Assembly: GCA_902792985.1 (NCBI GenBank) | Contig: CADBBT010000005.1 | Span: forward strand, 1-64,000 | Reading direction: 5' to 3' | Length of the DNA stretch: 64,000 bases | DNA from: Oscillospiraceae bacterium | GTDB lineage: Bacteria; Bacillota; Clostridia; Oscillospirales; Acutalibacteraceae | The notes under the pieces: generated by a model | What the model was told of the DNA's origin: nothing | The model's input: the letters and a program-made list of their open reading frames with translations, nothing else | Databases searched by the model: none | Part shown: positions 8,613-15,582 of the stretch, in pieces | Position numbering within the stretch: the first letter of the stretch is position 1 | Layout of the letters: each line of letters starts with the position of its first letter | Position numbers and translations under genes: made by a program

Positions 8613-9274
8613 CCGTCCTTTTCAAAAAACAAAACTTTTTCCATCTGTCGCTGCGTCACAGCCTGTGACGGTTCCGGCGAAAGCTGAGGTGCGCACTGCG
8701 TCACCGCGGCGTTGCCGATCGTTTCGCTGAAAAACTGCAGACCGAACGCATAAAAGCGGTCTTCCTTTGCCCAAGGGGCAAAATCGATCGTGGAAAGCCC
8801 GCGCGCAATGCCCTCCCCCGTTTGCTTGACCAGTGCTTCCTTCTGCGTCCAAAAGCGCGTGAAGGTCCGCGCGGGGTCGGCGGCTTTTGCAAGAACAGCC
8901 CGTTCCGCTTCTGTGAGCACCTTTTGCGCCAACCGGTCGGACGGCAGGCGCAGCGTCTGCGCATCGACGCCGATGTTACCGGTTTCACTGAGCGCCAAAC
9001 AGACAAGCGTATCGGTGTGGCTGATGCTGAACGCAAGTGAGGCGTCTTTAAAAAACGGCTTTCCCCGTTCGGAAAAGCCGAGCGGCGGCAAAGTCTGTTC
9101 GCCTGTTTTCAGCCGCCACGCATACAGCAGCAGCCCCCATCCGAGGATCGATTCCCTGCGGGATGGCAAGTGCCGGATGTGTGCGATCGCGCTTTGCTTT
9201 TCCGGCGGGAGCAGCAAAACCAGCCGCTGCAAAAACGCCGCGTCGGTCTGTGCAGGGTCGGCGTAAAGCATCAT
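8609..9274 (-). CDS. 4'-phosphopantetheinyl transferase, Sfp type
   Basis: A 221-aa enzyme that loads phosphopantetheine from CoA onto carrier proteins. Motifs are GKPFF, LAFSISHTD, IGVDAQ and FWTQKEALVKQTGEG. The usual GVDxE has Gln in place of Glu, one of the Mg-site residues, as in some divergent members. ATG 9274 (or 9271) is one base from the stop of the PspC gene; no strong ribosome site is seen, so translation is probably coupled. No AcpS is in the window, so it may serve fatty-acid ACP or a secondary pathway. Family assignment is firm, target unknown. Confidence 0.85.
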   Translation of the reverse strand: MMLYADPAQTDAAFLQRLVLLLPPEKQSAIAHIRHLPSRRESILGWGLLLYAWRLKTGEQTLPPLGFSERGKPFFKDASLAFSISHTDTLVCLALSETGNIGVDAQTLRLPSDRLAQKVLTEAERAVLAKAADPARTFTRFWTQKEALVKQTGEGIARGLSTIDFAPWAKEDRFYAFGLQFFSETIGNAAVTQCAPQLSPEPSQAVTQRQMEKVLFFEKDG

Positions 9275-9275
9275 G

Positions 9276-9752
9276 TTACTGCTGCGGCGGAATGTCGTTC
9301 GGGTCGGTGTAACCGGCGGCATCATGATAGCCGTAGGGTCCGTAATCCTGCTGCGTGGCGGTCTGCATCGGCTGCGGCATAAAGATCGCGCCGAAGATAT
9401 AGGTGTAAAGACCGTTGCCGATCAGCAAGAACAGCAGCACGAACAGCAGACGGATCAGCGTAGAATCGATGCCGAAATATTCCGCAACGCCGCCGCAGAC
9501 ACCGGCAATTTTTTTGTCTGCACTCTTGGTCAGGTACTTTTTCGGACGCTTTGGCATATAATCGGCGGGCGCCTGCGGGATCACGATGGCCATGATGAGA
9601 TAGACCACGAACGCAGGAACGAGCGCTGTGAAAAACGCAATCTCCGCCACGATCAAGCGTACAAACGTCGGATCGATGCCGAAATATTCGGCAATACCGC
9701 CGCACACGCCGCAGATTTTTTTATCCGGGGAACAATAAAGCTTTCTTTCCAT
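9276..9752 (-). CDS. Tandem PspC-domain membrane protein
   Basis: A 158-aa protein with two consecutive PspC domains: residues 1-61 (KKICGVCGGIAEYFGIDPTF, then a membrane segment) and 71-130 (KKIAGVCGGVAEYFGIDSTL, then another). A Gln/Pro/Tyr-rich tail follows. PspC domains act in envelope-stress responses and membrane binding. GGAGGATCT precedes ATG 9752. It lies between folD and the PPTase gene. The two near-identical halves indicate an internal duplication. No pspA is seen here. Confidence 0.88.
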   Translation of the reverse strand: MERKLYCSPDKKICGVCGGIAEYFGIDPTFVRLIVAEIAFFTALVPAFVVYLIMAIVIPQAPADYMPKRPKKYLTKSADKKIAGVCGGVAEYFGIDSTLIRLLFVLLFLLIGNGLYTYIFGAIFMPQPMQTATQQDYGPYGYHDAAGYTDPNDIPPQQ

Positions 9753-9776
9753 AATAGATCCTCCTATTGGTGTAAA

Positions 9777-10613
9777 TTATTTTTGCTGCAAATCATAAGC
9801 TGTCAGTGTATTTTGCATGAGCATGGCGATCGTCATCGGGCCGCAGCCGCCGGGCACGGGAGTGATGAACGACACCTTCTCTTTCAGCGCTTCAAAATCC
9901 GCGTCGCCGCAGAGTTTGCCGTTTTCCAGCCGGTTGATGCCGACGTCGATCACGACCGCACCGTCTTTGACCATGTCGGCGGTGACGAACTTCGGCTTGC
10001 CGATGGCGGAAATGACGATGTCCGCTTCAGCGCAAACAGCTTTGAGATCTGCTGTTTTGGAATGGCAGATCGTGACCGTGGCGTCCTTTTTGAGCATCAG
10101 CGCCGCCATGGGCTTGCCCACGATGTTGCTGCGGCCGAGAATGACACAGCGCTTTCCGGTGCAGTCGATCTTGTAATAGTTGAGCAGCTCGATCACGCCG
10201 GCCGGCGTGCAGGGCAAAAACGCAGCGCCGCTTGACCAGAGCTTGCCGACATTGTTCGGGTGGAAGCAGTCCACATCCTTTTTCGGGTCAATGCGCGCGA
10301 GAATGGGGCGCTTATCCAGCGGCTTCGGCAGCGGAAGCTGACAAAGGATCCCGTGGACATTTTTGTCTGCATTCAAACGGTCCACCAGAGCGAGCAGCTC
10401 CTTTTGCGTGGTCTCCTTCGGGAGCTGATACTTCAGCGAGCGGATGCCGCAGGCTTCGCAGGCCTTTTGCTTGTTGGCAACATAGATGCGGCTCGCCGGA
10501 TCGTCGCCGACCAGGATCACCGCAAGACACGGCTCGATGCCGCGCTTGGCAATTTCGTTTTTTACACGTTCCTTGACCGCCTGGCTTACGGTCTTTCCCT
10601 CAATCAGCGTCAT
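9777..10613 (-). CDS. folD: Bifunctional methylenetetrahydrofolate dehydrogenase/cyclohydrolase
   Basis: A 278-aa enzyme interconverting 5,10-methylene-, methenyl- and 10-formyl-tetrahydrofolate. The length is normal and the motifs match: VGDDPASRIYVANKQKACE with catalytic Lys, GILCQLPLP, DVDCFHP, CVILGRSNIVGKP for NADP binding, and TPVPGGCGPMTIAML near the end. ATG 10613 lies inside the end of lgt (14-nt overlap) with AGGAGGAACCCC before it, so the two genes are coupled. Confidence 0.95.
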   Translation of the reverse strand: MTLIEGKTVSQAVKERVKNEIAKRGIEPCLAVILVGDDPASRIYVANKQKACEACGIRSLKYQLPKETTQKELLALVDRLNADKNVHGILCQLPLPKPLDKRPILARIDPKKDVDCFHPNNVGKLWSSGAAFLPCTPAGVIELLNYYKIDCTGKRCVILGRSNIVGKPMAALMLKKDATVTICHSKTADLKAVCAEADIVISAIGKPKFVTADMVKDGAVVIDVGINRLENGKLCGDADFEALKEKVSFITPVPGGCGPMTIAMLMQNTLTAYDLQQK

Positions 10614-11700
10614 GGGGTTCCTCCTGTGCGTTTTCAGCCGGAGCCTCCTCCGGCAAGGGTTCGGGTGTTTGCGTTTTGGGTTCGGGACGAACGATCTTTC
10701 CGTCGCGGATCTTCACCTGCTTCGCCTTTTGACGCATCGCTTTCTGTTCGGCGCGTCTTTGTTCGGCGCGTTTTTCTTTTTCGGTTTTTTCCGGGAAGTA
10801 ATCAATGCCCTCGATCGGTTTCGGATGGCGTTTAAAGTGGATCTTGAACACGAGCAGCAGCACGAAGCAAAGCAGGCACAGCGCGCCGGAAAGCACCTGC
10901 GAAACGCGGATGGATGTGTTGCCGATGAACAGGCTGTCGGTGCGCAAGCCCTCGATCACCATGCGGCCGAGACCGTACCACACGCCGTAGCAAAGGAACA
11001 GCTCTCCGGAAAAGGTGCGGAATTTGCGAAGGATCAGATACAGCAGACCGAAACCGACCAGGCACCAGACAGATTCATAAAAGAAGGTCGGGTGGACATA
11101 CAGATCGTTGTCGGAAAGATATTGCGGAATGTTCTCGACGCCTTCAAGTCCGAAGGTCTGCGGATTGCGCGCAATGTAATCGGCCACGGTGTCGCTCATC
11201 ATGCCCCAGTGCTTGTAGGTGATGGAGCCGAACGCCTCCTGGTTGGCAAAGTTGCCCCAGCGGCCGATGCCCTGCCCGATCAACAGGCTCATGCCCACCA
11301 TATCCAGCAGGTTGCGCACGTTGATGTGTTCCAGCTTGCAAACGACGAACGCGGCGAGCAGGCCGCCGATGATGCCGCCATAGATGGCGAGTCCGCCGTT
11401 CCATATTTCAAAGACGCTCCAAAGGTTGTCGCGGAAATCCTCCCATTTGAAAGCAACGTAATACAGCCGTGCGCCGATGATGCCGAAGATCACGCCATAC
11501 AGCAGCACATCGACCATTTTGTCGAGGCTGATCTTCCATTTGTACGCAATGCGGCCGCCGAACAGCGCGGCAAGCAGCAGCCCGAACGCGATGATCACAC
11601 CGTACCAGCGCACGGAGATGAAGCCGAGGTCGAGCGTATTCGAAACCATGAATTCTTTTGCGATGCCGGCAAAACGCACGGCAACGGTGGATGCGGTCAT
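10600..11700 (-). CDS. lgt: Prolipoprotein diacylglyceryl transferase
   Basis: A 366-aa membrane enzyme that attaches diacylglycerol to the lipobox Cys of prolipoproteins; two likely clients (55.2 and 55.5 kb) are in the window. The family core IGQGIGRWGNFANQEAFG and the GLAIYGGIIGG segment are intact. ATG 11700 follows AAAGGAAG; a longer upstream frame runs through the repeat region and is excluded. The last ~60 residues are an unusual Lys/Arg/Glu/Gln-rich cytoplasmic tail (KEKRAEQRRAEQKAMRQKAK), longer than in typical Lgt proteins. Confidence 0.94.
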   Translation of the reverse strand: MTASTVAVRFAGIAKEFMVSNTLDLGFISVRWYGVIIAFGLLLAALFGGRIAYKWKISLDKMVDVLLYGVIFGIIGARLYYVAFKWEDFRDNLWSVFEIWNGGLAIYGGIIGGLLAAFVVCKLEHINVRNLLDMVGMSLLIGQGIGRWGNFANQEAFGSITYKHWGMMSDTVADYIARNPQTFGLEGVENIPQYLSDNDLYVHPTFFYESVWCLVGFGLLYLILRKFRTFSGELFLCYGVWYGLGRMVIEGLRTDSLFIGNTSIRVSQVLSGALCLLCFVLLLVFKIHFKRHPKPIEGIDYFPEKTEKEKRAEQRRAEQKAMRQKAKQVKIRDGKIVRPEPKTQTPEPLPEEAPAENAQEEPHDAD

Positions 11701-11730
11701 AGGGCAAAAACTTCCTTTCGGAAAAAATTT

Positions 11731-11914
11731 GGAATTTGGAATGTGGAATGTGGAATTATGGGGCGCGGCGCAAAGCGCCATGCGCCGAATGTAAAGCAAC
11801 TATATAAATGAAAAGCCTTCAGCTTCTTATGATCGCGGACAACAGCCTGCGTTTTCACGCATGTTTCTCGCGACCGCAATTCCACATTCCACATTGCACA
11901 TTCCACATTGCAAT
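11731..11914. repeat. GGAATGT-type short tandem repeats as an inverted pair
   Basis: Units of about 7 bases (GGAATGT and variants) at 11731-11757 and the complementary type (ATTCCAC) at 11877-11914 face each other across ~120 bp that contain a GCGCGGCGC/GCGCC hairpin but no gene. It separates lgt from the AEC transporter. Confidence 0.7.
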
Positions 11915-11921
11915 ACGCGTT

Positions 11922-12851
11922 TTATTGCAGCGCCTGAGCGGCGGCGATCATCAGCGGCATGGTCACCATGGAAAACGCGCTGACGAGCGCAACGGTTTTG
12001 GAACCGACGCCGACGTCCTTGTGGAACTTTGAGGCGAACATAAACGTGTTGTTGCCGGAGGGCACGCACGCGGTGATGCAGCACGCGATCAGCAGTGTTC
12101 CGCGTACGCCGATCAGGCGGTAAAGCCCGATACACACCGCCGGCAGCACAATGAGCTTGAGCAGTGCGACCAGATAGATGCGCTTTTCACGGAAGATCGT
12201 TTTCAGATCCGTGTGGGCAAGATAGGTGCCGAAAATCAGCATCCCCAGCGGCGCGTTCAAATTGCCGAGATATTCGATCGGCTTTGCGACCACGGTCGGC
12301 AGGTTGATGTTGAACAAAAACAGCGGCAGACCGATCAGCACCGAGATCACGCCCGGGTTGAACACGAGCTTGCGCCAGTTCATGTGGTAATGCTTGCCCG
12401 CCATGAGCTTGATGCCGTGGATGAACGTGATCACATTGAACACGATGTAGCCGTTGGCGCAATAGAACACGCCCTCCGGACCGAGGATGGCCTGCGCAAG
12501 CGGCAGCGCCATGAAGCCGACGTTGCCGTAGATGCTGGCATATTTAAAGATCGGATTCCATGAATCCTGGCGCCGAAAAAACGGAAGCGACAGCACGATG
12601 GCGATGATGTGGGTCAAAAACATCAGACCGAACGAGAGAAAGAACGATTTGATGTGCGATTCGGTCGGTTCCATCTCCAAAAAGGAATTGACCAGCACGC
12701 AGGGTGTGACCACATACAGCAGCATATCGATCAGATGCCCCGCCGTAGACGACGAAAAAAGCTTCGCCTTATCCAGCACAAAGCCGACGAGCACCAAAAG
12801 ATAGAGGATGACCACCTGCGTGGTGGCCGATTGCACATTCAGCCAGAACAA
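11922..12851 (-). CDS. AEC family transporter (auxin efflux carrier-like permease)
   Basis: A 309-aa integral membrane protein with about ten hydrophobic segments. The N-terminal FVLDKAKLFSSSTAGHLIDMLLYVVTPCVLVNSF and C-terminal SGNNTFMFASKFHKD segments are typical of the AEC family (bile/arsenite/riboflavin transporter clan). Members often export or import organic acids such as malate. The start is TTG 12851, chosen because GGAAGTGA lies 6 bases before it and the frame closes upstream. It follows the membrane protein at 12891 by 39 bp and may be in the citrate synthase transcript. Substrate unknown. Confidence 0.85.
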   Translation of the reverse strand: MFWLNVQSATTQVVILYLLVLVGFVLDKAKLFSSSTAGHLIDMLLYVVTPCVLVNSFLEMEPTESHIKSFFLSFGLMFLTHIIAIVLSLPFFRRQDSWNPIFKYASIYGNVGFMALPLAQAILGPEGVFYCANGYIVFNVITFIHGIKLMAGKHYHMNWRKLVFNPGVISVLIGLPLFLFNINLPTVVAKPIEYLGNLNAPLGMLIFGTYLAHTDLKTIFREKRIYLVALLKLIVLPAVCIGLYRLIGVRGTLLIACCITACVPSGNNTFMFASKFHKDVGVGSKTVALVSAFSMVTMPLMIAAAQALQ

Positions 12852-12890
12852 CGAGATTCACTTCCGATTTTTTATTGCGTCAAAGACCGA

Positions 12891-13853
12891 TTATTTTCCA
12901 AAATTGATCGGTTCAATATCGTCAAAGGGAGAGGCGGCGGCTGCCGGCGCTTCGGTGGTTGCTTCGGCCTTTGGTTCCTTTTCCGCTTTCAGCGAGCGCA
13001 GCATGACAAAGCACAGCGCGATTGCAAAAAAGCCAAAGCACAAATCGGAGAACAGAAACGGGTGGTTTTCGTTGATGAAGCGGCCGTCTTCCAAAAAGGA
13101 AAGCACAAAGCGCGGAAGCTGCACGCCGAGCGTCACCAGCGCGCCCGCAAGACCGAAGCCGGCCAGACGCCACGACATACCGGTGCTGTAAACGCCGCTT
13201 GCCGTTTGGGCAAAGGCGAGGAAGAACAGGATCATGAACACGCAAGCGGTCAGCTCAAAGAACAGATCGGACACGCGCATAAAGCTGATTTTACGCACGA
13301 ACAGATGCAGCAGACGCGCCGCGACCCATGCGGTCGGCGCAAGGGCAAGCAGACGGCGTTTGGAAGCGAGCGCACTCCCCTTTTTATAAGAGAGCGCAAC
13401 AAAGATGAAGTAGACGCCGGAGAGCAGCGCAAAAACGCCCTGAAACAGCAGCGGCAGCGCACCTGTGCTCATCAGCTCCTTGGCGGAATGCAGCCCGTAG
13501 CCCGCAGCGGCTGACGAAAAGCCGGTGAAGCTTTCCAGCCCGTTGATCAGCAGCGACACGGCATACAGCAGCGCAAGGACGAATAGGCCGACGTTCTTTT
13601 GTTCAAGCGGCTGCAGCGCCTGTGTGTCTTTGCTGAAATAGCAGTAAAGCGCAGCACAGCACGCGCCGCCGAGCAGCAGCAGGTTGACGATCCAGGTCAG
13701 CGGGCTGCTCCGGGTATAAAAGCCGGTGGCCGGGTCGATGAGCGTGTACACCTGAACAAACCGCAGCACCGCCGCCAGAGGCACGAGCACACAGCTTACA
13801 CACACGGCAAGCGGCAGCAGCTTGAGCGAAGCAACATTGTTTTTCAGTTTCAT
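12891..13853 (-). CDS. Hypothetical multi-pass membrane protein
   Basis: A 320-aa protein with roughly seven to eight hydrophobic segments and a short soluble Ala/Glu-rich C-tail ending FDDIEPINFGK. I do not recognise the family. ATG 13853 overlaps the citrate synthase stop by four bases (ATGA), and GAGGTGAAAGAC within the citrate synthase end serves as the ribosome site, so it is translationally coupled to that gene. A link to central carbon metabolism is only positional. Confidence 0.7.
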   Translation of the reverse strand: MKLKNNVASLKLLPLAVCVSCVLVPLAAVLRFVQVYTLIDPATGFYTRSSPLTWIVNLLLLGGACCAALYCYFSKDTQALQPLEQKNVGLFVLALLYAVSLLINGLESFTGFSSAAAGYGLHSAKELMSTGALPLLFQGVFALLSGVYFIFVALSYKKGSALASKRRLLALAPTAWVAARLLHLFVRKISFMRVSDLFFELTACVFMILFFLAFAQTASGVYSTGMSWRLAGFGLAGALVTLGVQLPRFVLSFLEDGRFINENHPFLFSDLCFGFFAIALCFVMLRSLKAEKEPKAEATTEAPAAAASPFDDIEPINFGK

Positions 13854-15289
13854 ATGTCTTTCACCTCAGTATACAAACGCTCCTCCGAGGGGATGTAATG
13901 GCTCGGATTCGCAAAATTGTTGATGCGTTCTTCGATCGGGACATACTTTTTGGGCAGCGCCACGCTCTTATATGCCGGGCGGATGATGCGGCCGCCGGTG
14001 AGCAGCTCCTCCATCCGGTGCGCCGACCAACCGGCGATGCGCGCCGTTGCGAACAGCGGCGTGAACATATCCTCGGGAATGCCGAGAATGTGATAGACGA
14101 TGCCGGAATACAGATCGACGTTTGCGCACATGGGCTTGGTCTTGCCCGTCACACGGTGAAAGACCTCAGGCGTGAGCCGTTCGATCGCTTTTGCAAGCAT
14201 GAACTCCTTCTCATAAGGGCTGCCGATGGCAAAGCGTTCCGCTTTGTCACGCAGGATCTGCGCACGCGGGTCGGAGATCGTATAGACCGCGTGACCCATG
14301 CCGTAAACAAGGCCGCTGCCGTCACCGGCTTCCTTGCGGAAGATCTTTTCAAGATAGGCGACCACCTGCGCATCATCGTTCACGTCGTCGATGTGCTCGA
14401 GCATATCAGAAAGCATTTTGCAGACCTTGAGGTTTGCGCCGCCGTGACGCGGACCTTTGAGCGCGCCGACAGCCGCGGAGTATGCGGAATAGGAATCCGT
14501 GCCGCTGCTTGTGAGCACACGGCAGGTAAAGGTGGAATTGTTGCCGCCGCCGTGCTCGGCCTGCAGCATCAGGCAGATATCAAGCAGTTTTGCTTCCGCG
14601 TCGGTATACTTGCGGTCGGCGCGGATGGAACGAAGGATCGTTTCCGCAGTGGAAAGCTCCTTGCGGTCGGGGTGGAAATACATGCTCTTGCCGTAATACT
14701 TCATGCGTTTGACCTGATAGGCATAGCAGGAAAGCAGCGGCATCTGCGACATGATCTGCAAACTCTGGCGCAGCACGTTGTCCAAACTGATATCGTCCGC
14801 TTTTTCATCGAAGGAATACAGCACGAGGATGCAGCGCGCGAGCTTGTTCATGACGTCGAACGACGCGTTTTTCATCAGCACATCCTCAATGAAATCCGGC
14901 GGCAGCTCACGGGAATAACCGAGCGCCTGCTGGAACAGCGCAAGCTGATCGCGCGAAGGCAGAGAGCCGAAGATCAGCAGATATGCGACCTCTTCAAAGC
15001 CGAAACGGTTTTCTTTTTCGCAGCCCTCAATGATCGAACGGATATTGATACCGCGATATTTCAGCACACCGTCCTTCGGCACGCGTTCACCGTCGTCTAT
15101 ATAATAACCTTCCACACTGCAGATCTTGGTCAGTCCCGCCATCACGCCCGTGCCGTCGGGGTTGCGCAATCCGCGCTTGACGCCGTATTTCCAGAAATCT
15201 TCGGGGTTGATCTGGCTTTTGCGCTCAATTTTGGCGCACATGGCTTCCATGATTTCCGGTGCAATCGGATTAAAACTTTGCGTATTCAC
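13850..15289 (-). CDS. Citrate synthase (citrate/2-methylcitrate type)
   Basis: A 479-aa enzyme that condenses acetyl-CoA with oxaloacetate. Active-site regions are present: AEHGGGNNSTF with the first catalytic His, GPRHGGANL, GMGHAVYTISDPRA with the second His, NVDLYSG with the catalytic Asp, and ARIAGWSAHRMEE for substrate Arg. The ~50-residue N-terminal extension matches the long clostridial citrate synthases. The start is GTG 15289, nine bases after AAAGGAGG. A strong promoter lies at 15337-15366. It is translationally coupled to the membrane protein downstream. Confidence 0.93.
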   Translation of the reverse strand: MNTQSFNPIAPEIMEAMCAKIERKSQINPEDFWKYGVKRGLRNPDGTGVMAGLTKICSVEGYYIDDGERVPKDGVLKYRGINIRSIIEGCEKENRFGFEEVAYLLIFGSLPSRDQLALFQQALGYSRELPPDFIEDVLMKNASFDVMNKLARCILVLYSFDEKADDISLDNVLRQSLQIMSQMPLLSCYAYQVKRMKYYGKSMYFHPDRKELSTAETILRSIRADRKYTDAEAKLLDICLMLQAEHGGGNNSTFTCRVLTSSGTDSYSAYSAAVGALKGPRHGGANLKVCKMLSDMLEHIDDVNDDAQVVAYLEKIFRKEAGDGSGLVYGMGHAVYTISDPRAQILRDKAERFAIGSPYEKEFMLAKAIERLTPEVFHRVTGKTKPMCANVDLYSGIVYHILGIPEDMFTPLFATARIAGWSAHRMEELLTGGRIIRPAYKSVALPKKYVPIEERINNFANPSHYIPSEERLYTEVKDI

Positions 15290-15336
15290 CGTTTGCCGCC
15301 TCCTTTATATAATTCTAACAAAAGGTATGATGTGTT

Positions 15337-15366
15337 ATTATACAACATATACATAAATAAAGTCAA
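15337..15366 (-). promoter_or_regulatory. Promoter of the citrate synthase gene
   Basis: Minus-strand TTGACT (15361-15366), 18 bp, perfect TATAAT (15337-15342), about 50 bp ahead of GTG 15289 in an AT-rich stretch. Confidence 0.85.
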
Positions 15367-15383
15367 TATAAAAGTGAATTTTT

Positions 15384-15452
15384 AAGTGCCCAAAGAGCCG
15401 TTCGGCGTGAAAAAGCCAGACTTTTTCACATTTGCGGGATCTTTGGACACTT
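15384..15452. promoter_or_regulatory. Long imperfect hairpin upstream of a mini-ORF
   Basis: Outer arms AAGTGCCCAAAGAGCC and their near complement enclose a second stem GTGAAAAAG/CTTTTTCAC. It lies between the citrate synthase promoter and the mini-ORF at 15467. It could be an attenuator, small RNA or terminator; no T-run supports termination. Confidence 0.45.
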
Positions 15453-15466
15453 GGAGAGGAAAAAAT

Positions 15467-15562
15467 ATGAGAGCTTATCTTTTACCGACGGCGCTGCTGG
15501 CGTTTTTGCTGGCACTGCTGCCGCTGGTCACACTGGCGATCACGGAGATCTCCGTCTCCTGA
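15467..15562 (+). CDS. Putative 31-aa membrane mini-protein
   Basis: GGAGAGG precedes ATG 15467 by a good distance; the product begins MRAYLLPTALLAFLLALL and ends ITEISVS. It is almost entirely one hydrophobic helix, like a single-pass small membrane protein or an isolated signal peptide. It follows the 15384-15452 hairpin and ends 20 bp from the convergent 813-aa gene. It may be a truncated 5' end of a larger exported protein gene, for example of SpoIID type, or a genuine small protein. Expression is unproven. Confidence 0.4.
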   Translation: MRAYLLPTALLAFLLALLPLVTLAITEISVS

Positions 15563-15582
15563 GTTCACACAGAACCGGCAAA

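Noticed and set aside
13898-15385. 495-codon open frame antisense to citrate synthase
   Set aside because: Opposite strand has intact citrate synthase motifs, promoter and ribosome site; the antisense frame is a composition artefact with no site or motifs.
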